This document shows positions 1-8,960 of a stretch of DNA of 45,025 nucleotides, in pieces. Numbering within the stretch: position 1 is the stretch's first letter; every line of letters starts with the position of its first letter. The translations under genes and the position numbers were made by a program. This DNA is from Alphaproteobacteria bacterium. GTDB lineage: Bacteria; Pseudomonadota; Alphaproteobacteria; Sphingomonadales; Sphingomonadaceae. The notes below the pieces were generated by a model, which was not told the origin of the DNA, made no database searches, and saw only the letters and a program-made list of their open reading frames with translations. Where the stretch lies: positions 1-45,025 of the forward strand of contig JAHJHL010000182.1 in the NCBI GenBank assembly GCA_018823905.1, in the 5' to 3' direction.

Positions 1-113
1 TAGACTCGGGTGCAAACGCCGCGCTTTTGCGGGTTTGCGTCCATCGCCGGAACCTTGGACTTCACCTTCTGGGGAGTCCGGCCCTTGCGGACCAGCTGGT
101 TGATCGTGGGCAT
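1..113 (-). CDS. rpsL: 30S ribosomal protein S12 (5' part only)
   Basis: The reverse strand from 113 encodes [17 protein letters not shown] and continues through [17 protein letters not shown], which is the unmistakable N-terminus of ribosomal protein S12. S12 sits in the 30S decoding centre and is the classic streptomycin-resistance locus. Only 37 codons are present; the rest of the gene lies beyond the left edge. The ATG is preceded by an AAAGGTGA-like ribosome binding site at about 119-126. The 5' flank (114 to about 300) has long-range complementarity described separately. In most proteobacteria rpsL heads the str operon (rpsG, fusA, tuf), which would lie outside this window. Confidence 0.93.
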   Translation of the reverse strand, partial: MPTINQLVRKGRTPQKVKSKVPAMDANPQKRGVCTRV

Positions 114-169
114 GAATGCTTCACCTTTAAATGTCCGCCCATCGGAGCGAACGGTTACTGTACCGCGGT

Positions 170-275
170 GGATGAAGCATCGGTCCGAAACCCCGCAGAA
201 ATCCGCGGAAAACGGGCAACCTTGTAACAGCAAAAGACCCCGGCGGACCGTATCGATCTTCCGGAGGCTTCATCC
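170..275 (-). promoter_or_regulatory. Possible structured rpsL leader
   Basis: Upstream of rpsL, GGATGAAGC (170-178) is perfectly complementary to GCTTCATCC (267-275). Nested inside, GGTCCG (182-187) matches CGGACC (244-249), and CCGC/GCGG arms lie between. On the rpsL mRNA this would form a long stem about 60 nt before the start codon. Ribosomal protein leaders are often structured and autoregulated, but I recognise no known family here. No clear -35/-10 pair was found in 114-374. Confidence 0.3.
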
Positions 276-419
276 GCGCCAGCAATGTTCAGCGCTGTTG
301 TAACCAAATGCGGCGGTTAAGCGCCGCTTTCGATCGACGCGGCCCCTAGCGGTGATTCCCCGGACGGTCAAGGGGTGAGCAAGATTGTTGCGCCGCCGCC
401 GCCAGGCTATCGGTGGCCG

Positions 420-923
420 ATGCCCGCGATCCGCCACGCCAGCTTTGCGCCCCACGTCGCCCCCGACACCCGGCTGCTGATCCTCGGCAGCCTCCCCGGC
501 GCGCGGTCGCTGGCCGAGCGGCAATATTATGCGCATCCGACGAACCAGTTCTGGCGGCTGGTCGGCGCGGTGATTGGCGAACCGCTCGTCGAGTTCGATT
601 ATGACGAACGGCTGGTGCGGCTGCGCGGCGCGAAGATCGGCCTGTGGGACGTGATCCGCACCGCCCAGCGGCGGTCGAGCAGCGATTCGGACATCCGCGA
701 AGCCGAGGTGCACGACCTCGCAACGCTGGTTTCGACATTGTCCGAACTGCGCATGATCGCCTTCAATGGTAGCAAGGCCGCGGCGATAGGTCGCCGTCAA
801 TTGTCCGCGACGCTCGGCATCGCGTTTGTTGACTTACCATCGAGCAGTGCAGCGAACACCAGCCGCTTTTCAACGAAGCATGAACAATGGCAGCAATTGG
901 CTGAGGCGCTGATCGACGACTAA
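420..923 (+). CDS. DNA-deoxyinosine (hypoxanthine-DNA) glycosylase
   Basis: The 167-residue product has the N-terminal SFAPHVAPDTRLLILGSLPGARSLAERQYYAHPTNQFW signature split over residues 6-43. This is typical of the uracil-DNA-glycosylase superfamily branch that removes deaminated adenine (hypoxanthine) from DNA (family 6, DNA-deoxyinosine glycosylase). The YYAHPTNQFW segment and the GLWDV motif near residue 70 form the base pocket in this family. I chose the ATG at 420 because family members start a few residues before the SFAP motif. An in-frame GTG at 375 would add 15 proline-rich residues and has a purine stretch too close to be a good ribosome binding site. The gene stands alone and is followed by a palindromic repeat. 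Confidence 0.8.
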   Translation: MPAIRHASFAPHVAPDTRLLILGSLPGARSLAERQYYAHPTNQFWRLVGAVIGEPLVEFDYDERLVRLRGAKIGLWDVIRTAQRRSSSDSDIREAEVHDLATLVSTLSELRMIAFNGSKAAAIGRRQLSATLGIAFVDLPSSSAANTSRFSTKHEQWQQLAEALIDD

Positions 924-925
924 TT

Positions 926-1058
926 CTCCCTGCGGCGAAGCCATGGGGAGGCGGACCGCCGCCGCAGGCGGTGGTGGAGGGGTGCAACGTCAGCCGCCAA
1001 AGCCCCTCCGTCAGCGCTTCGCGCTGCCACCTCCCCATGGCTTCGCCACAGGGAGGAT
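926..1058. repeat. Palindromic intergenic element, copy A
   Basis: The outer arms CTCCCTGCGGCGAAGCC and GGCTTCGCCACAGGGAG are near-perfect inverted repeats of about 26 bp including the GGGGAGG/CCTCCCC core. An inner GTGGAGGGG/CCCCTCC pair and an AGCGCTTCGCGCT hairpin lie between them. The same layout recurs at 4894, 8821 (diverged) and 44774. It fills the gap between convergent genes, where it could act as a bidirectional terminator. Confidence 0.85.
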
Positions 1059-1067
1059 TCAGAACGG

Positions 1068-2369
1068 TCAGTCGACGACTTCCCCGCGCGCCATCACGAA
1101 ATCGACCTTTTTGAGCACCCGCACATCGACGAGCGGGTCGCTGGCGACTGCGATGATGTCGGCGCTCTTGCCCGCGGCAATGCTGCCGATCTCGTTCGAC
1201 AGGCCAAGCAGGTCGGCGGCGTTGACCGTCGCCGCTTTCAGCGCCGCGACCGGGGTCATGCCGTGCTGGACCATCAGTTCGAACTCGTCGCCGTTGCGGC
1301 CATGCTTCGATACGCCAGCATCGGTGCCGAAGGCGATCTTCACCCCCCGCGGGACAAGCTGTTCAAGGCTCTTGCCGGTGATCGAGATGCGCCACTGAAT
1401 CTTGGCCAGCACGTCGGGTTCATAGGCGGCAGCATTGGCGGCAATGCGTTCCTTATAGCCGTTCACCGTCGACAGTGTCGGTACATAGTAGGTTTTCGAT
1501 TTCGCCCACGCCGCGATCGTCGCTTCATCGAGGATCGTACCATGTTCGATCGAATCGGCCCCAGCATCGATCGCAAGGCGGATGCCGTCGGCGCCATGCG
1601 CGTGAACCGCGACCTTCTTGCCGAACAGCGCCGCGGTTTCGACGATCGCCTGTGCCTCGTCATCGAACATCTGTTTGCCCAGCCCGGCGCCGATGCGGCT
1701 GTTGACCCCGCCGGTCGAGGCGAATTTGATGACGTCGGCGCCGCGCCCGACCTGGAGCCGCACCGCGCGGCGGCAATCATCGGCGCCGTTGCACGTGTTG
1801 CCCGCGCCCGCGAAGAAAGGCCGCAGCTCGTCGCGATAGCCAAGCGAGCCGTCCATATGCCCGGCGCTGCCCGAAATGCTGGCCCCCGCGTCGACGATGC
1901 GCGGCCCCTGTACCTTGCCCGCGAGGATCGCGTCGCGCAGCGCCAGCGTCGCACCGTCGCCATCGCCGAGGTTGCGCACGGTGGTAAAGCCCGCGCGCAG
2001 CGTCTTCATGCCGTTGACCTCGGCATTGAACGCCTGCGCCGCCGGGCTGAGCGTCACATCCTCAAGCTGACCCGCGATGCCGCCCGCGTCGCTGGTCAGG
2101 TGGACATGGCTGTCGATCAGGCCGGGGAGGACATATTTGTCCTTGAGATCGATCAACGTCGCGCCGGGTTCAGCGGGCTGGTACCCGTCGGCGACGCTCA
2201 TAATCCGGCCGTTCTCGACGATGATCGTCGACGCGCCGCGCGCGGGCTTGCCCGGTTCGGCGAGCAATTGCCCGACGTGAATCACGGTCCGCGCAGGCGC
2301 CTGTGCAGCGAGCGGCGTGGCCAGCGCGGCGCCGAGCAGCGCAAACGGAAGGCAATGGATCGGTTTCAT
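1068..2369 (-). CDS. Secreted metal-dependent amidohydrolase
   Basis: This 433-residue protein has a Sec signal peptide (residues 1-22, ending PLAAQA) and then the amidohydrolase-superfamily fold of the imidazolonepropionase/Xaa-Pro-dipeptidase-like group. Visible metal ligands are H88 and H90 in LIDSHVH, a likely carboxylated lysine K215 (ADVIKFASTGG), H256/H258 in VAVHAHG, H276 in SIEHG and D350 in AFGTDAG. The C-terminal AAGKSADIIAV strand closes the small beta domain. The family hydrolyses amide or ester bonds in cyclic or dipeptide substrates; the exact substrate cannot be read from sequence. The signal peptide implies periplasmic action. It is transcribed in the same direction as the S8 protease upstream, with a 42-bp gap. 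Confidence 0.85.
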   Translation of the reverse strand: MKPIHCLPFALLGAALATPLAAQAPARTVIHVGQLLAEPGKPARGASTIIVENGRIMSVADGYQPAEPGATLIDLKDKYVLPGLIDSHVHLTSDAGGIAGQLEDVTLSPAAQAFNAEVNGMKTLRAGFTTVRNLGDGDGATLALRDAILAGKVQGPRIVDAGASISGSAGHMDGSLGYRDELRPFFAGAGNTCNGADDCRRAVRLQVGRGADVIKFASTGGVNSRIGAGLGKQMFDDEAQAIVETAALFGKKVAVHAHGADGIRLAIDAGADSIEHGTILDEATIAAWAKSKTYYVPTLSTVNGYKERIAANAAAYEPDVLAKIQWRISITGKSLEQLVPRGVKIAFGTDAGVSKHGRNGDEFELMVQHGMTPVAALKAATVNAADLLGLSNEIGSIAAGKSADIIAVASDPLVDVRVLKKVDFVMARGEVVD

Positions 2370-2411
2370 GCTGGCATCCCCTGATTTGACGTTGGGAGCC
2401 GTTAAAGCCGA

Positions 2412-4808
2412 TCAGAAGCCCAGCGTAAAGCGCAGCGCCGCGCCCTTGTCGTCGGGCATCGCGGCGATATGGCCGGGATCGCGGCGGACCCAGCTATTGG
2501 CGATCAGGTCGCCGCCGAGCAGCGACAAGGCGTAGCTCGCCTCGACCACCAGTTCACGCCCCGTTGGCGCGAGATTGTAGGTGCGGCGGCCGAAGTCGGT
2601 CTGGCCGCTGGCGTAATCATGCGCAACCGGCAGCAGCAGGTCGATGCCGCCGCGCGCGACGCGGAGCGGCTGGGCAAAGCGGAGTGCGGCGCGGTCGCCG
2701 GGGCGGAATAAATGCGCCTTGGCGATGTCGAAAGAAAAGGCCGACGACCACAGCGCCCCACGCGCTACGAGCCCGCCGCGATCGAGGCGGGTCCACATTT
2801 GCCGCCAGGCGCCCGACAGGCGCCAGCCGCTTGCGAGGTCGACGCCCAGGCTCGCATCACCGACGAGGCTGGTTGCGCCCCCGGATCCGAAAACGGGGCC
2901 AAGCCGCGCGCCGAGGAGGCTGTCCGATTCGCGCAGCCAGCTGCCGCCCAGCGCGGCGCGGGCGGGTCCGAAGCGAGCATCCCATGCGGCGCCCACACGC
3001 TGGTAGCGGCTGTCGCGGCCCGAACGATAGCGGAGCAAAGGATCGTCCTGCCAGCGTGAGCCCGACACCCAGCCATCTTCCAATAGGATGCTGACATGGT
3101 GATCAGGCGATATGTCGTGACGCAGCATCGACCCGAGGCCGGGGCTGGCAGCAAAGCCCAGACCGTCGTGCGCCCCGTCGCCGATCAGCATCGCATGGCC
3201 GCTTTCGCCACGCTCGCCCGCGAGCAAGCCGCTGGTGCCACGTCCAGCCGCAAAGCCGATCCGCGTGCGCGCGTCGAGGCGTGTCACCACCGACACCGCG
3301 AGGGTGCGCGCCTGCTGCGCGTCGTGGAACGACAGGCCCGCCAGCGCATCGCCCCTCACCGCCCCCGGGGTGGTGACGAGCGACAGCGCGGTCGTATGGC
3401 TGGCGGCGCTTTGCTGGCGAACCAGCCCGCCGATCGCGCTCGATAGTTTGAAGTCGGGGCGGCGCGGCGCCAGCGACTGGCCGAAATCGACGCTGAAGGC
3501 GCGGCCGAAGCCATCCGCGACCAAGCCGACCGTCGCTCCCGAGCGACCCGCACCCGCGTCCCCCATTGGCCCGCCAAGGATGCCGAGTGCGCTGCCAAGA
3601 TCGACCGCGGTCGCGGTACCGGCAAGCGTCGTAGCCCCCATTGGCTGGAACGCGCGCGCAATATCAAGCACACCCTGCCCGTACACCGCATCGTCGCCCG
3701 CCGCCCCCGCATCGCGCGCCGATTGGTAGAGCAATTGCACAATCTGCTGGCTCGACAGGTTCGGAAAGGCCTGCGCCAGCAACGCGACCGCGCCCGCGAC
3801 CTGCGGCGCTGCGAAGCTGGTACCGCTGATGACGAAGACAAAATTGCCCTCGGTCTCGATCACCCCGTTTTTATACGCGCAGCACACCCCCTCCCCCAGC
3901 GCCGCAAGATAGGACCCGGCATAGGTTCCGGCGCGGTTGCTGAAATCCGAATTTACGCCATTTTCATCGACCGAGCCGACGATGATGACGAGCCCGCCGC
4001 CAGCATCGCGGAGGCCTTGCGCAAACAGGCCGGGATTGTTGGGATCGTTGCCGCCTGCGGTCGTGTCGCCTTCGTTCCCTGCCGACAGGATGACGATGAT
4101 CCCCGCCGCGGTCGCGCGCGCGACGGCGGCGCGCAGGGTCGCGCCGGGGCCGTTGTCACCCCCCAGCGAGATATTCACGACACGCGCGCCCGCGGTCACT
4201 GCGCGGTCAAGCCCCGCGGCGATCGCGCTTTCGGGAAACAGGCAGCCGCTTTCGTCGTTCGCCGGATCTTCCGTCGCGCATGTCCCCGGCCGGTCGGCGC
4301 GCAGGACGAGCAGATTGGCGTTATAGGCGATGCCCATCGTGCCCGCGTCGTTCTTTGCCCCGAGCAGTATCTGCGCGACATTAGTACCGTGCGTACCTTC
4401 GCCGTTGATCCCGCGCGATCCGGCGAGGTCGGCCGAGAGGGACGAGATGCGGCCCGCGAATTCAGAACTGTCTTCGTCGATGCCGTCGTCGATGACCCCC
4501 GCCAATATCCCCTGCCCCGTCGCCCCGGCCTGATAGGCCGTGATCGCGCCGTGGAAATTGACCCCGTCCGATCGCCGCGTTTCGGCGGTGTTGAAATTGC
4601 CCGTCGGCGGCGGCGTGGGGGTTGGCGTTGGAGCAGGTGTTGGCGTGGGGGTCGGCGCGGGCGCCGACGGCGGTGCCGGGGTTGGCGAGGGCCGCGCCCC
4701 ACTCCCGCCGCCGCAGCCGGCGAGCGAGAGTGCTGCGATGCCCAGCAATATCGGCGAAGGGCGCCGGGCCATCCGGCGGGTGGTGTTGCGTCGGTTCGGA
4801 TAAGCCAT
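2412..4808 (-). CDS. S8 (subtilisin-like) serine protease, lipidated, with autotransporter-like C-terminus
   Basis: The product is 798 residues. An N-terminal lipoprotein signal ends in LSLAGC (lipobox Cys about residue 32). A Pro/Thr-rich linker follows (about 40-70), then an S8 peptidase domain with Asp107 (GVIDDGID), His140 (GEGTHGTNVA), oxyanion Asn245 (SAGNEG) and catalytic Ser331 (GTSFAAPQVAG). The C-terminal roughly 350 residues show alternating strand patterns (VSILLEDGWVSGSRW, RVGAAWDARFG) and end in RFTLGF. A terminal phenylalanine is typical of outer-membrane barrels. I chose ATG 4808 over 4835 because AAGGGGA lies 7 nt upstream. The architecture resembles neisserial NalP, a lipidated subtilase autotransporter. 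The barrel assignment is inference. Confidence 0.85.
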   Translation of the reverse strand: MAYPNRRNTTRRMARRPSPILLGIAALSLAGCGGGSGARPSPTPAPPSAPAPTPTPTPAPTPTPTPPPTGNFNTAETRRSDGVNFHGAITAYQAGATGQGILAGVIDDGIDEDSSEFAGRISSLSADLAGSRGINGEGTHGTNVAQILLGAKNDAGTMGIAYNANLLVLRADRPGTCATEDPANDESGCLFPESAIAAGLDRAVTAGARVVNISLGGDNGPGATLRAAVARATAAGIIVILSAGNEGDTTAGGNDPNNPGLFAQGLRDAGGGLVIIVGSVDENGVNSDFSNRAGTYAGSYLAALGEGVCCAYKNGVIETEGNFVFVISGTSFAAPQVAGAVALLAQAFPNLSSQQIVQLLYQSARDAGAAGDDAVYGQGVLDIARAFQPMGATTLAGTATAVDLGSALGILGGPMGDAGAGRSGATVGLVADGFGRAFSVDFGQSLAPRRPDFKLSSAIGGLVRQQSAASHTTALSLVTTPGAVRGDALAGLSFHDAQQARTLAVSVVTRLDARTRIGFAAGRGTSGLLAGERGESGHAMLIGDGAHDGLGFAASPGLGSMLRHDISPDHHVSILLEDGWVSGSRWQDDPLLRYRSGRDSRYQRVGAAWDARFGPARAALGGSWLRESDSLLGARLGPVFGSGGATSLVGDASLGVDLASGWRLSGAWRQMWTRLDRGGLVARGALWSSAFSFDIAKAHLFRPGDRAALRFAQPLRVARGGIDLLLPVAHDYASGQTDFGRRTYNLAPTGRELVVEASYALSLLGGDLIANSWVRRDPGHIAAMPDDKGAALRFTLGF

Positions 4809-4893
4809 CGCCGTTCCCCTTGCGCTGATCACCACGATCCTAGCCGAGCGAAGTGCGAAGGGGTAGCAAAGACCGGTTAACCCCGAGTTCCAA

Positions 4894-5028
4894 TCCTTCC
4901 TGTGGCTAGGCCATGGGGAGGGGGACCGATCGAGTAGGAATGGTGGAGGATCAGCAATGGCAGCGCCAAGGCCCCTCCGTCAGCGATTCGCGCTGCCACC
5001 TCCCCATCGCTTCGCGACAGGGAGGATC
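4894..5028. repeat. Palindromic intergenic element, copy B
   Basis: Same design as copy A: CCATGGGGAGG near the left end, TGGTGGAGG in the middle, GCCCCTCCGTCAGCG and a TTCGCGCT hairpin to the right, and CTCCCCATCGCTTCGCGACAGGGAG split across the end. The outer arms are more diverged (left TGGCTAGG against right TCGCTTCGCGA). It lies between the divergent S8 protease and HAD genes. Confidence 0.8.
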
Positions 5029-5079
5029 GAATTGCCGGTCTTGCCGCAGCAACGCCCACCCCTTATGCGCCGCTCCGCC

Positions 5080-5757
5080 ATGTCCGTTCCCCTCGACCAT
5101 ATTGATTGCTGGATCTTCGATCTCGACAACACGCTCTATTCGCCGTCGGCAAAGCTGTTCGACCTGATCGACGACCGTATGGGCGCGTTCATCATGCGGT
5201 TGCTTGGCTGCGACGCGGTCGAGGCGCGGCGGGTGCAGAAGCAATATTTCCACGATCATGGTACGACGATGGCGGGGCTGATGCGGCACCACGGCGTCGA
5301 TCCCGAAGACTTTCTGGTCGACGTCCATGACATCGCACTCGACCGGATCGCCCCCGACGCGCGGCTGCGCGCGGGACTCGAACGCCTGCCCGGACGCAAG
5401 CTGGTCTTCACCAACGCCGACGCCGATTATGCTGCACGGGTGCTCGATGCGCGCGGCATCGCCGACCTGTTCGGCGGCATCTGCGACATTCGCGCCACCG
5501 CTTATACGCCCAAGCCCGATCCTGTCGCCTATGCGACGATGATCACGCACCTGGGCATCGACCCGGCGCGCAGCCTGTTCGTCGAGGATATGGCGCGCAA
5601 CCTGACCCCGGCCAAGGCGCTGGGGATGACCACTGTCTGGCTGGACAATGGCAGTGAAAGCGGCCATCGCGACCACCTGCCGGACCAGGTCGATTTTCAT
5701 GTGAGCGACCTTGCCGACTGGCTCGATAGCTTGCCTGCACCCTGGGGGATTTCATGA
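5080..5757 (+). CDS. HAD-family pyrimidine 5'-nucleotidase-like hydrolase
   Basis: This 225-residue haloacid-dehalogenase-superfamily phosphatase has motif I FDLDNTLY (nucleophile D14, acid D16), motif II VFTNAD, the motif III lysine in YTPKPDP and motif [11 protein letters not shown]. The FDLDNTLY...FTNAD pattern is that of the SDT1/pyrimidine 5'-nucleotidase group, which dephosphorylates nucleotides in the cytosol. Start options are ATG 5080 (MSVPLDHID) and ATG 5065 (five residues longer). Neither has a good ribosome binding site, and 5080 fits the usual distance to motif I. Its TGA overlaps the dapD ATG (ATGA), a common arrangement for translationally coupled genes. Confidence 0.82.
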   Translation: MSVPLDHIDCWIFDLDNTLYSPSAKLFDLIDDRMGAFIMRLLGCDAVEARRVQKQYFHDHGTTMAGLMRHHGVDPEDFLVDVHDIALDRIAPDARLRAGLERLPGRKLVFTNADADYAARVLDARGIADLFGGICDIRATAYTPKPDPVAYATMITHLGIDPARSLFVEDMARNLTPAKALGMTTVWLDNGSESGHRDHLPDQVDFHVSDLADWLDSLPAPWGIS

Positions 5758-6596
5758 CGACCGACCTGCAATCGACGATCGACGCCGCGTGGGAAGCGCG
5801 CGACACTTTAGGGCTGACGACGCAGGGCGCAGTGCGCGATGCGGTCGCCACCGCGCTCGCCGGGCTCGACGACGGCAGCCTGCGCGTTGCGGAACGTGAC
5901 GCGGGCGGCACATGGCAGGTCAACCAGTGGCTGAAAAAGGCGGTGCTGCTGTCGTTCCGCCTCAACGATATGGAATTGATTGAGGGCGGTCCCGGCGGGG
6001 CGCGCTGGTGGGACAAGGTGCCGTCGAAATTCGCCGGCTGGGGCGAGAACCGCTTTCGCGACGCAGGCTTCCGCGCCGTCCCCGGTTCGATCGTCCGCCG
6101 CGGCGCCTTTATCAGCAAGGGCGCGGTGCTGATGCCGAGCTTCGTCAACATCGGCGCCTATGTCGGTGAGGGGTCGATGGTCGATGCCTGGGCCACCGTC
6201 GGCAGCTGCGCGCAGATTGGCGCCAACGTCCATCTGTCGGGCGGCGCCGGGATCGGCGGAGTATTGGAACCGTTGCAGGCGGGGCCGGTGGTGATCGAAG
6301 ATGGCGCCTTTATCGGCGCGCGCGCCGAGGTCGCCGAGGGCGTGATCGTGCGTGAAGGAGCGGTGCTGTCGATGGGAGTCTATCTGGGCGCCTCGACCAA
6401 GATCGTCGACCGCGCAACGGGCGAGATTTTCATTGGAGAAGTGCCGCCTTATGCGGTGGTGGTCCCCGGTGCGATGCCCGGCAAGCCGCTGCCCGACGGG
6501 TCGCCCGGCCCGTCGCTGTACTGCGCGGTGATCGTCAAACGCGTCGATGCCAAGACGCGCGCAAAGACGGGGATCAACGAGCTGCTGCGCGACTGA
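5754..6596 (+). CDS. dapD: 2,3,4,5-tetrahydropyridine-2,6-dicarboxylate N-succinyltransferase
   Basis: The 280-residue protein matches DapD over its length. It has an N-terminal helical domain with the [17 protein letters not shown] segment, then a left-handed parallel beta-helix with hexapeptide repeats ([48 protein letters not shown] split over residues 105-165), and the C-terminal [10 protein letters not shown]. DapD transfers succinyl from succinyl-CoA to tetrahydrodipicolinate in the diaminopimelate/lysine pathway, feeding peptidoglycan and lysine synthesis in the cytosol. It overlaps the HAD gene by 4 bp and is probably co-transcribed with it. Confidence 0.97.
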   Translation: MTTDLQSTIDAAWEARDTLGLTTQGAVRDAVATALAGLDDGSLRVAERDAGGTWQVNQWLKKAVLLSFRLNDMELIEGGPGGARWWDKVPSKFAGWGENRFRDAGFRAVPGSIVRRGAFISKGAVLMPSFVNIGAYVGEGSMVDAWATVGSCAQIGANVHLSGGAGIGGVLEPLQAGPVVIEDGAFIGARAEVAEGVIVREGAVLSMGVYLGASTKIVDRATGEIFIGEVPPYAVVVPGAMPGKPLPDGSPGPSLYCAVIVKRVDAKTRAKTGINELLRD

Positions 6597-6721
6597 TCCC
6601 CCTCGCCGCTCGTCGAACGCTGCCTCGGGTTGGTAGAAGTTTGACATCGTTTTACGACCGTTCTGCCCAAAGCGACGCGCGGAACGCCCGACGCCGGCGT
6701 GTCCGGTTGGGGGAGGAAACA

Positions 6722-8812
6722 ATGCGTCGCTTTTCAGCTGGCTCGTCGCTGGCCATTGCTATGGCCAGCTCGCCGTCGTTGGCGATGGCGCAGGAAGCGG
6801 CGCTTGACCCTGCCCCCGCTATCGAAGCGCCCGCCAATGGCGCGCAGCGTTACGCCCTGAGCGATTTCGCCAGCTTTTCGCCGCGCACCGCGCTCGACGT
6901 GGTCGAAAAAGTGCCGGGATTTCTGATCGTCACCGGCACCAACGGCGGCGCCCGCGGGCTGGGTGCGGCGACCGAAAATGTCCTGATCAACGGTGAGCGT
7001 ATCGCCAACAAATCGACCGATGCCCGCAGCGCGCTGCAACGCATTGCAGCGACGCAAGTGGCCTATGTCGACATCGTCGACGGCGCGAGCCTGAATGTTC
7101 CAGGGTTGACGGGCCAGGTTGCCAATGTCGTTCTGGTCGCGGGCGCGGCGCAGACTGGCTTTACGACGACGATCCGCTGGCAACCCGAATGGCGCCCGCG
7201 GATTGCCGACAATTGGCTGGCGGGCGAGGTTTCGACCACCGGCCGGCTCGGCGGCACCAATGTCACGCTCAGTCTGAAAAATGACGCCAATCGGCAGGGG
7301 CACTGGGGTCCGGAAGACCGCTTCGACGCCAATGGCGTGCTGCAGTTCACCCGCGACGAGTTCGCCCGCTATTATGGCGACCGGCCACGCCTCGCGCTCG
7401 CCTTAGCGCGCACGACGACCAACGGCAACAAGTGGAATTTCAACCTGGGCGGCCAGTTGCAGAAAATCCACAACCGGGTCAGCAGCATTTCGGTGCGGCC
7501 GACGAACGGCATCGTGCGCGAGACGTTCGAATCGATCGAAGATGAGCATAATTTCGACATCGGCGGCGATTATGAGCTGGGGCTGGGCAAGGGGCGGCTC
7601 AAACTGATCGGGCTCTACCGTTTTGAACATAGTCCCAACGTCGACAGTTTCATCGTCGACCAGGAGATCGGCGCGCGCAGCGGCGAGCGGTTCAAGCAGA
7701 CCGCCGACGAAGGCGAATCGATCCTGCGCGGCGAATATGGCTGGCGTACCGCGGGCGGCACCGACTGGCAGGTCGCGCTGGAGGGAGCGTATAATACGCT
7801 CGACGTCGATGCCGAATTTGCCACGTTGCAGCCCGACGGCAGCTTCCTGCCGGTTATCTTCGGCGGCGAAACGACCAAGGTTGAGGAAAAGCGCGGCGAA
7901 GCGTCGCTGACCTGGGGGCGCGCGCTCGCGCCCAACCTGATCGCGCAAATCAACCTTGGCGCCGAATATAGCGAGCTGTCGTCATCCGGCCCGGGCGGCC
8001 TGACGCGCCGCTTCGTGCGTCCCAAGGGCAAGCTCGCGCTCGCGTGGAAGCTAGGTGCCAAGACAACCGTCAACTGGTTCGTGCAGCGCCGCGTCGATCA
8101 GCTCAACTTCTTCGATTTCGCCAGCTCGGTCGATGTCGCCAACGGACAAGGCAACGGCGGCAACGGCCTGCTCGTCCCACCGATCCTCAATCGCACCGAG
8201 CTGGAGTTCGTTCAGGACATGGGCGCGTGGGGCAATGCCTCGGTCGCTTTCGCTTATGCCTATGCGCAGGATCTGGTCGATCAGATCCCGCTGTCGCCGA
8301 TCACCGAAGGGCGCGGCAATCTGCCGGGTGCGCATCTGTATCGGATCAGTTCGAAGGCGACGCTGCTGCTCGACCGGCTGGGCTGGAAAGGCGCGCGGAT
8401 CAACAGCGATTTGACCTGGCGCCGCAACCGGGTGCGCGACCCGCTGACCAATGTGTGGCGTGACCAGAGCCAGGGGCAGGAATATTTGGTCGACGTGAGC
8501 CTGCGCCACGACATCCCCGGTTCGCAGTTCGCATGGGGGGGTGGCTATTTCGACGAACGCTACAGCCCCAATCTGCGGCTCGGCGCGATCGAGAACGACT
8601 ATACCGACGGCGCGTTCGTCACCGCCTTTGTCGAACATAAGAATGTCGCGGGGTTCACCGTGAAGCTGTCGTACCGCAACCTGGCGGGAATGACCGACGC
8701 GTTCGACCGCACCGTGTTCATCGATCGCCGCGACGGGCCGGTCGCGTTCAGCGAAAGCCGGCGGCGCAAGTTCGGACAATATGTCCAGCTGACGGTGACC
8801 GGGACGCTGTAG
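6722..8812 (+). CDS. TonB-dependent receptor
   Basis: The 696-residue outer-membrane protein starts at ATG 6722 behind a strong GGGAGGAAAC ribosome binding site. It has a signal peptide ending LAMAQ (about residue 24). A plug domain follows (about 45-145: DVVEKVPGF, ENVLINGERI, IDYVDIVDGASL-like strand). The rest is a beta barrel of alternating aromatic strands (KWNFNLGGQLQKI, WQVALEGAYNTLDV, FVTAFVEHKNV). Such receptors import siderophores, cobalamin or carbohydrates using TonB energy. I see no clear TonB box and no substrate-specific neighbour, so the ligand is unknown. It ends in VTGTL rather than an aromatic residue. The gene is monocistronic, with a diverged palindromic repeat just after it. 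Confidence 0.82.
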   Translation: MRRFSAGSSLAIAMASSPSLAMAQEAALDPAPAIEAPANGAQRYALSDFASFSPRTALDVVEKVPGFLIVTGTNGGARGLGAATENVLINGERIANKSTDARSALQRIAATQVAYVDIVDGASLNVPGLTGQVANVVLVAGAAQTGFTTTIRWQPEWRPRIADNWLAGEVSTTGRLGGTNVTLSLKNDANRQGHWGPEDRFDANGVLQFTRDEFARYYGDRPRLALALARTTTNGNKWNFNLGGQLQKIHNRVSSISVRPTNGIVRETFESIEDEHNFDIGGDYELGLGKGRLKLIGLYRFEHSPNVDSFIVDQEIGARSGERFKQTADEGESILRGEYGWRTAGGTDWQVALEGAYNTLDVDAEFATLQPDGSFLPVIFGGETTKVEEKRGEASLTWGRALAPNLIAQINLGAEYSELSSSGPGGLTRRFVRPKGKLALAWKLGAKTTVNWFVQRRVDQLNFFDFASSVDVANGQGNGGNGLLVPPILNRTELEFVQDMGAWGNASVAFAYAYAQDLVDQIPLSPITEGRGNLPGAHLYRISSKATLLLDRLGWKGARINSDLTWRRNRVRDPLTNVWRDQSQGQEYLVDVSLRHDIPGSQFAWGGGYFDERYSPNLRLGAIENDYTDGAFVTAFVEHKNVAGFTVKLSYRNLAGMTDAFDRTVFIDRRDGPVAFSESRRRKFGQYVQLTVTGTL

Positions 8813-8820
8813 TCCTTGCG

Positions 8821-8956
8821 ATCCTCCCGACCCAAGGGGAGGTGGCAGCCCACAGGGCTGACGGAGGGGGCGGTCGACTTAGTGCGACATTGCTGGAAAA
8901 CGCGATCCCCCTCCACCCTCCTGCGGATGGTCCCCCTCCCCGCAAGCGGAGAGGAT
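8821..8956. repeat. Palindromic intergenic element, diverged copy C
   Basis: This copy is in the opposite orientation to A, B and D. It has ATCCTCCC then GGGGAGGTGGCAGCC, GGGCTGACGGAGGGG, CCCCCTCCACC and finally CCCCTCCCCGCAAGCGGAG. It keeps the GGAGGTGGCA...CTGACGGAGGGG core but has lost much of the outer arm. It lies between the convergent TonB receptor and gpmA genes. Confidence 0.65.
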
Positions 8957-8960
8957 TTGC

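Noticed and set aside
763..1038. Small minus-strand frame reading MGRWQREALTEG...GGGPPPHGF
   Set aside because: It is a translation of the palindromic repeat; the same peptide-like string recurs at the other copies, so it is not a gene.
1263..2384. A 373-codon plus-strand frame inside the amidohydrolase gene
   Set aside because: Antisense shadow; the sense frame has all metal ligands and a signal peptide.
3723..4880. A 385-codon plus-strand frame inside the S8 protease gene
   Set aside because: Antisense to a complete catalytic-triad protease; no start signal and no domain.
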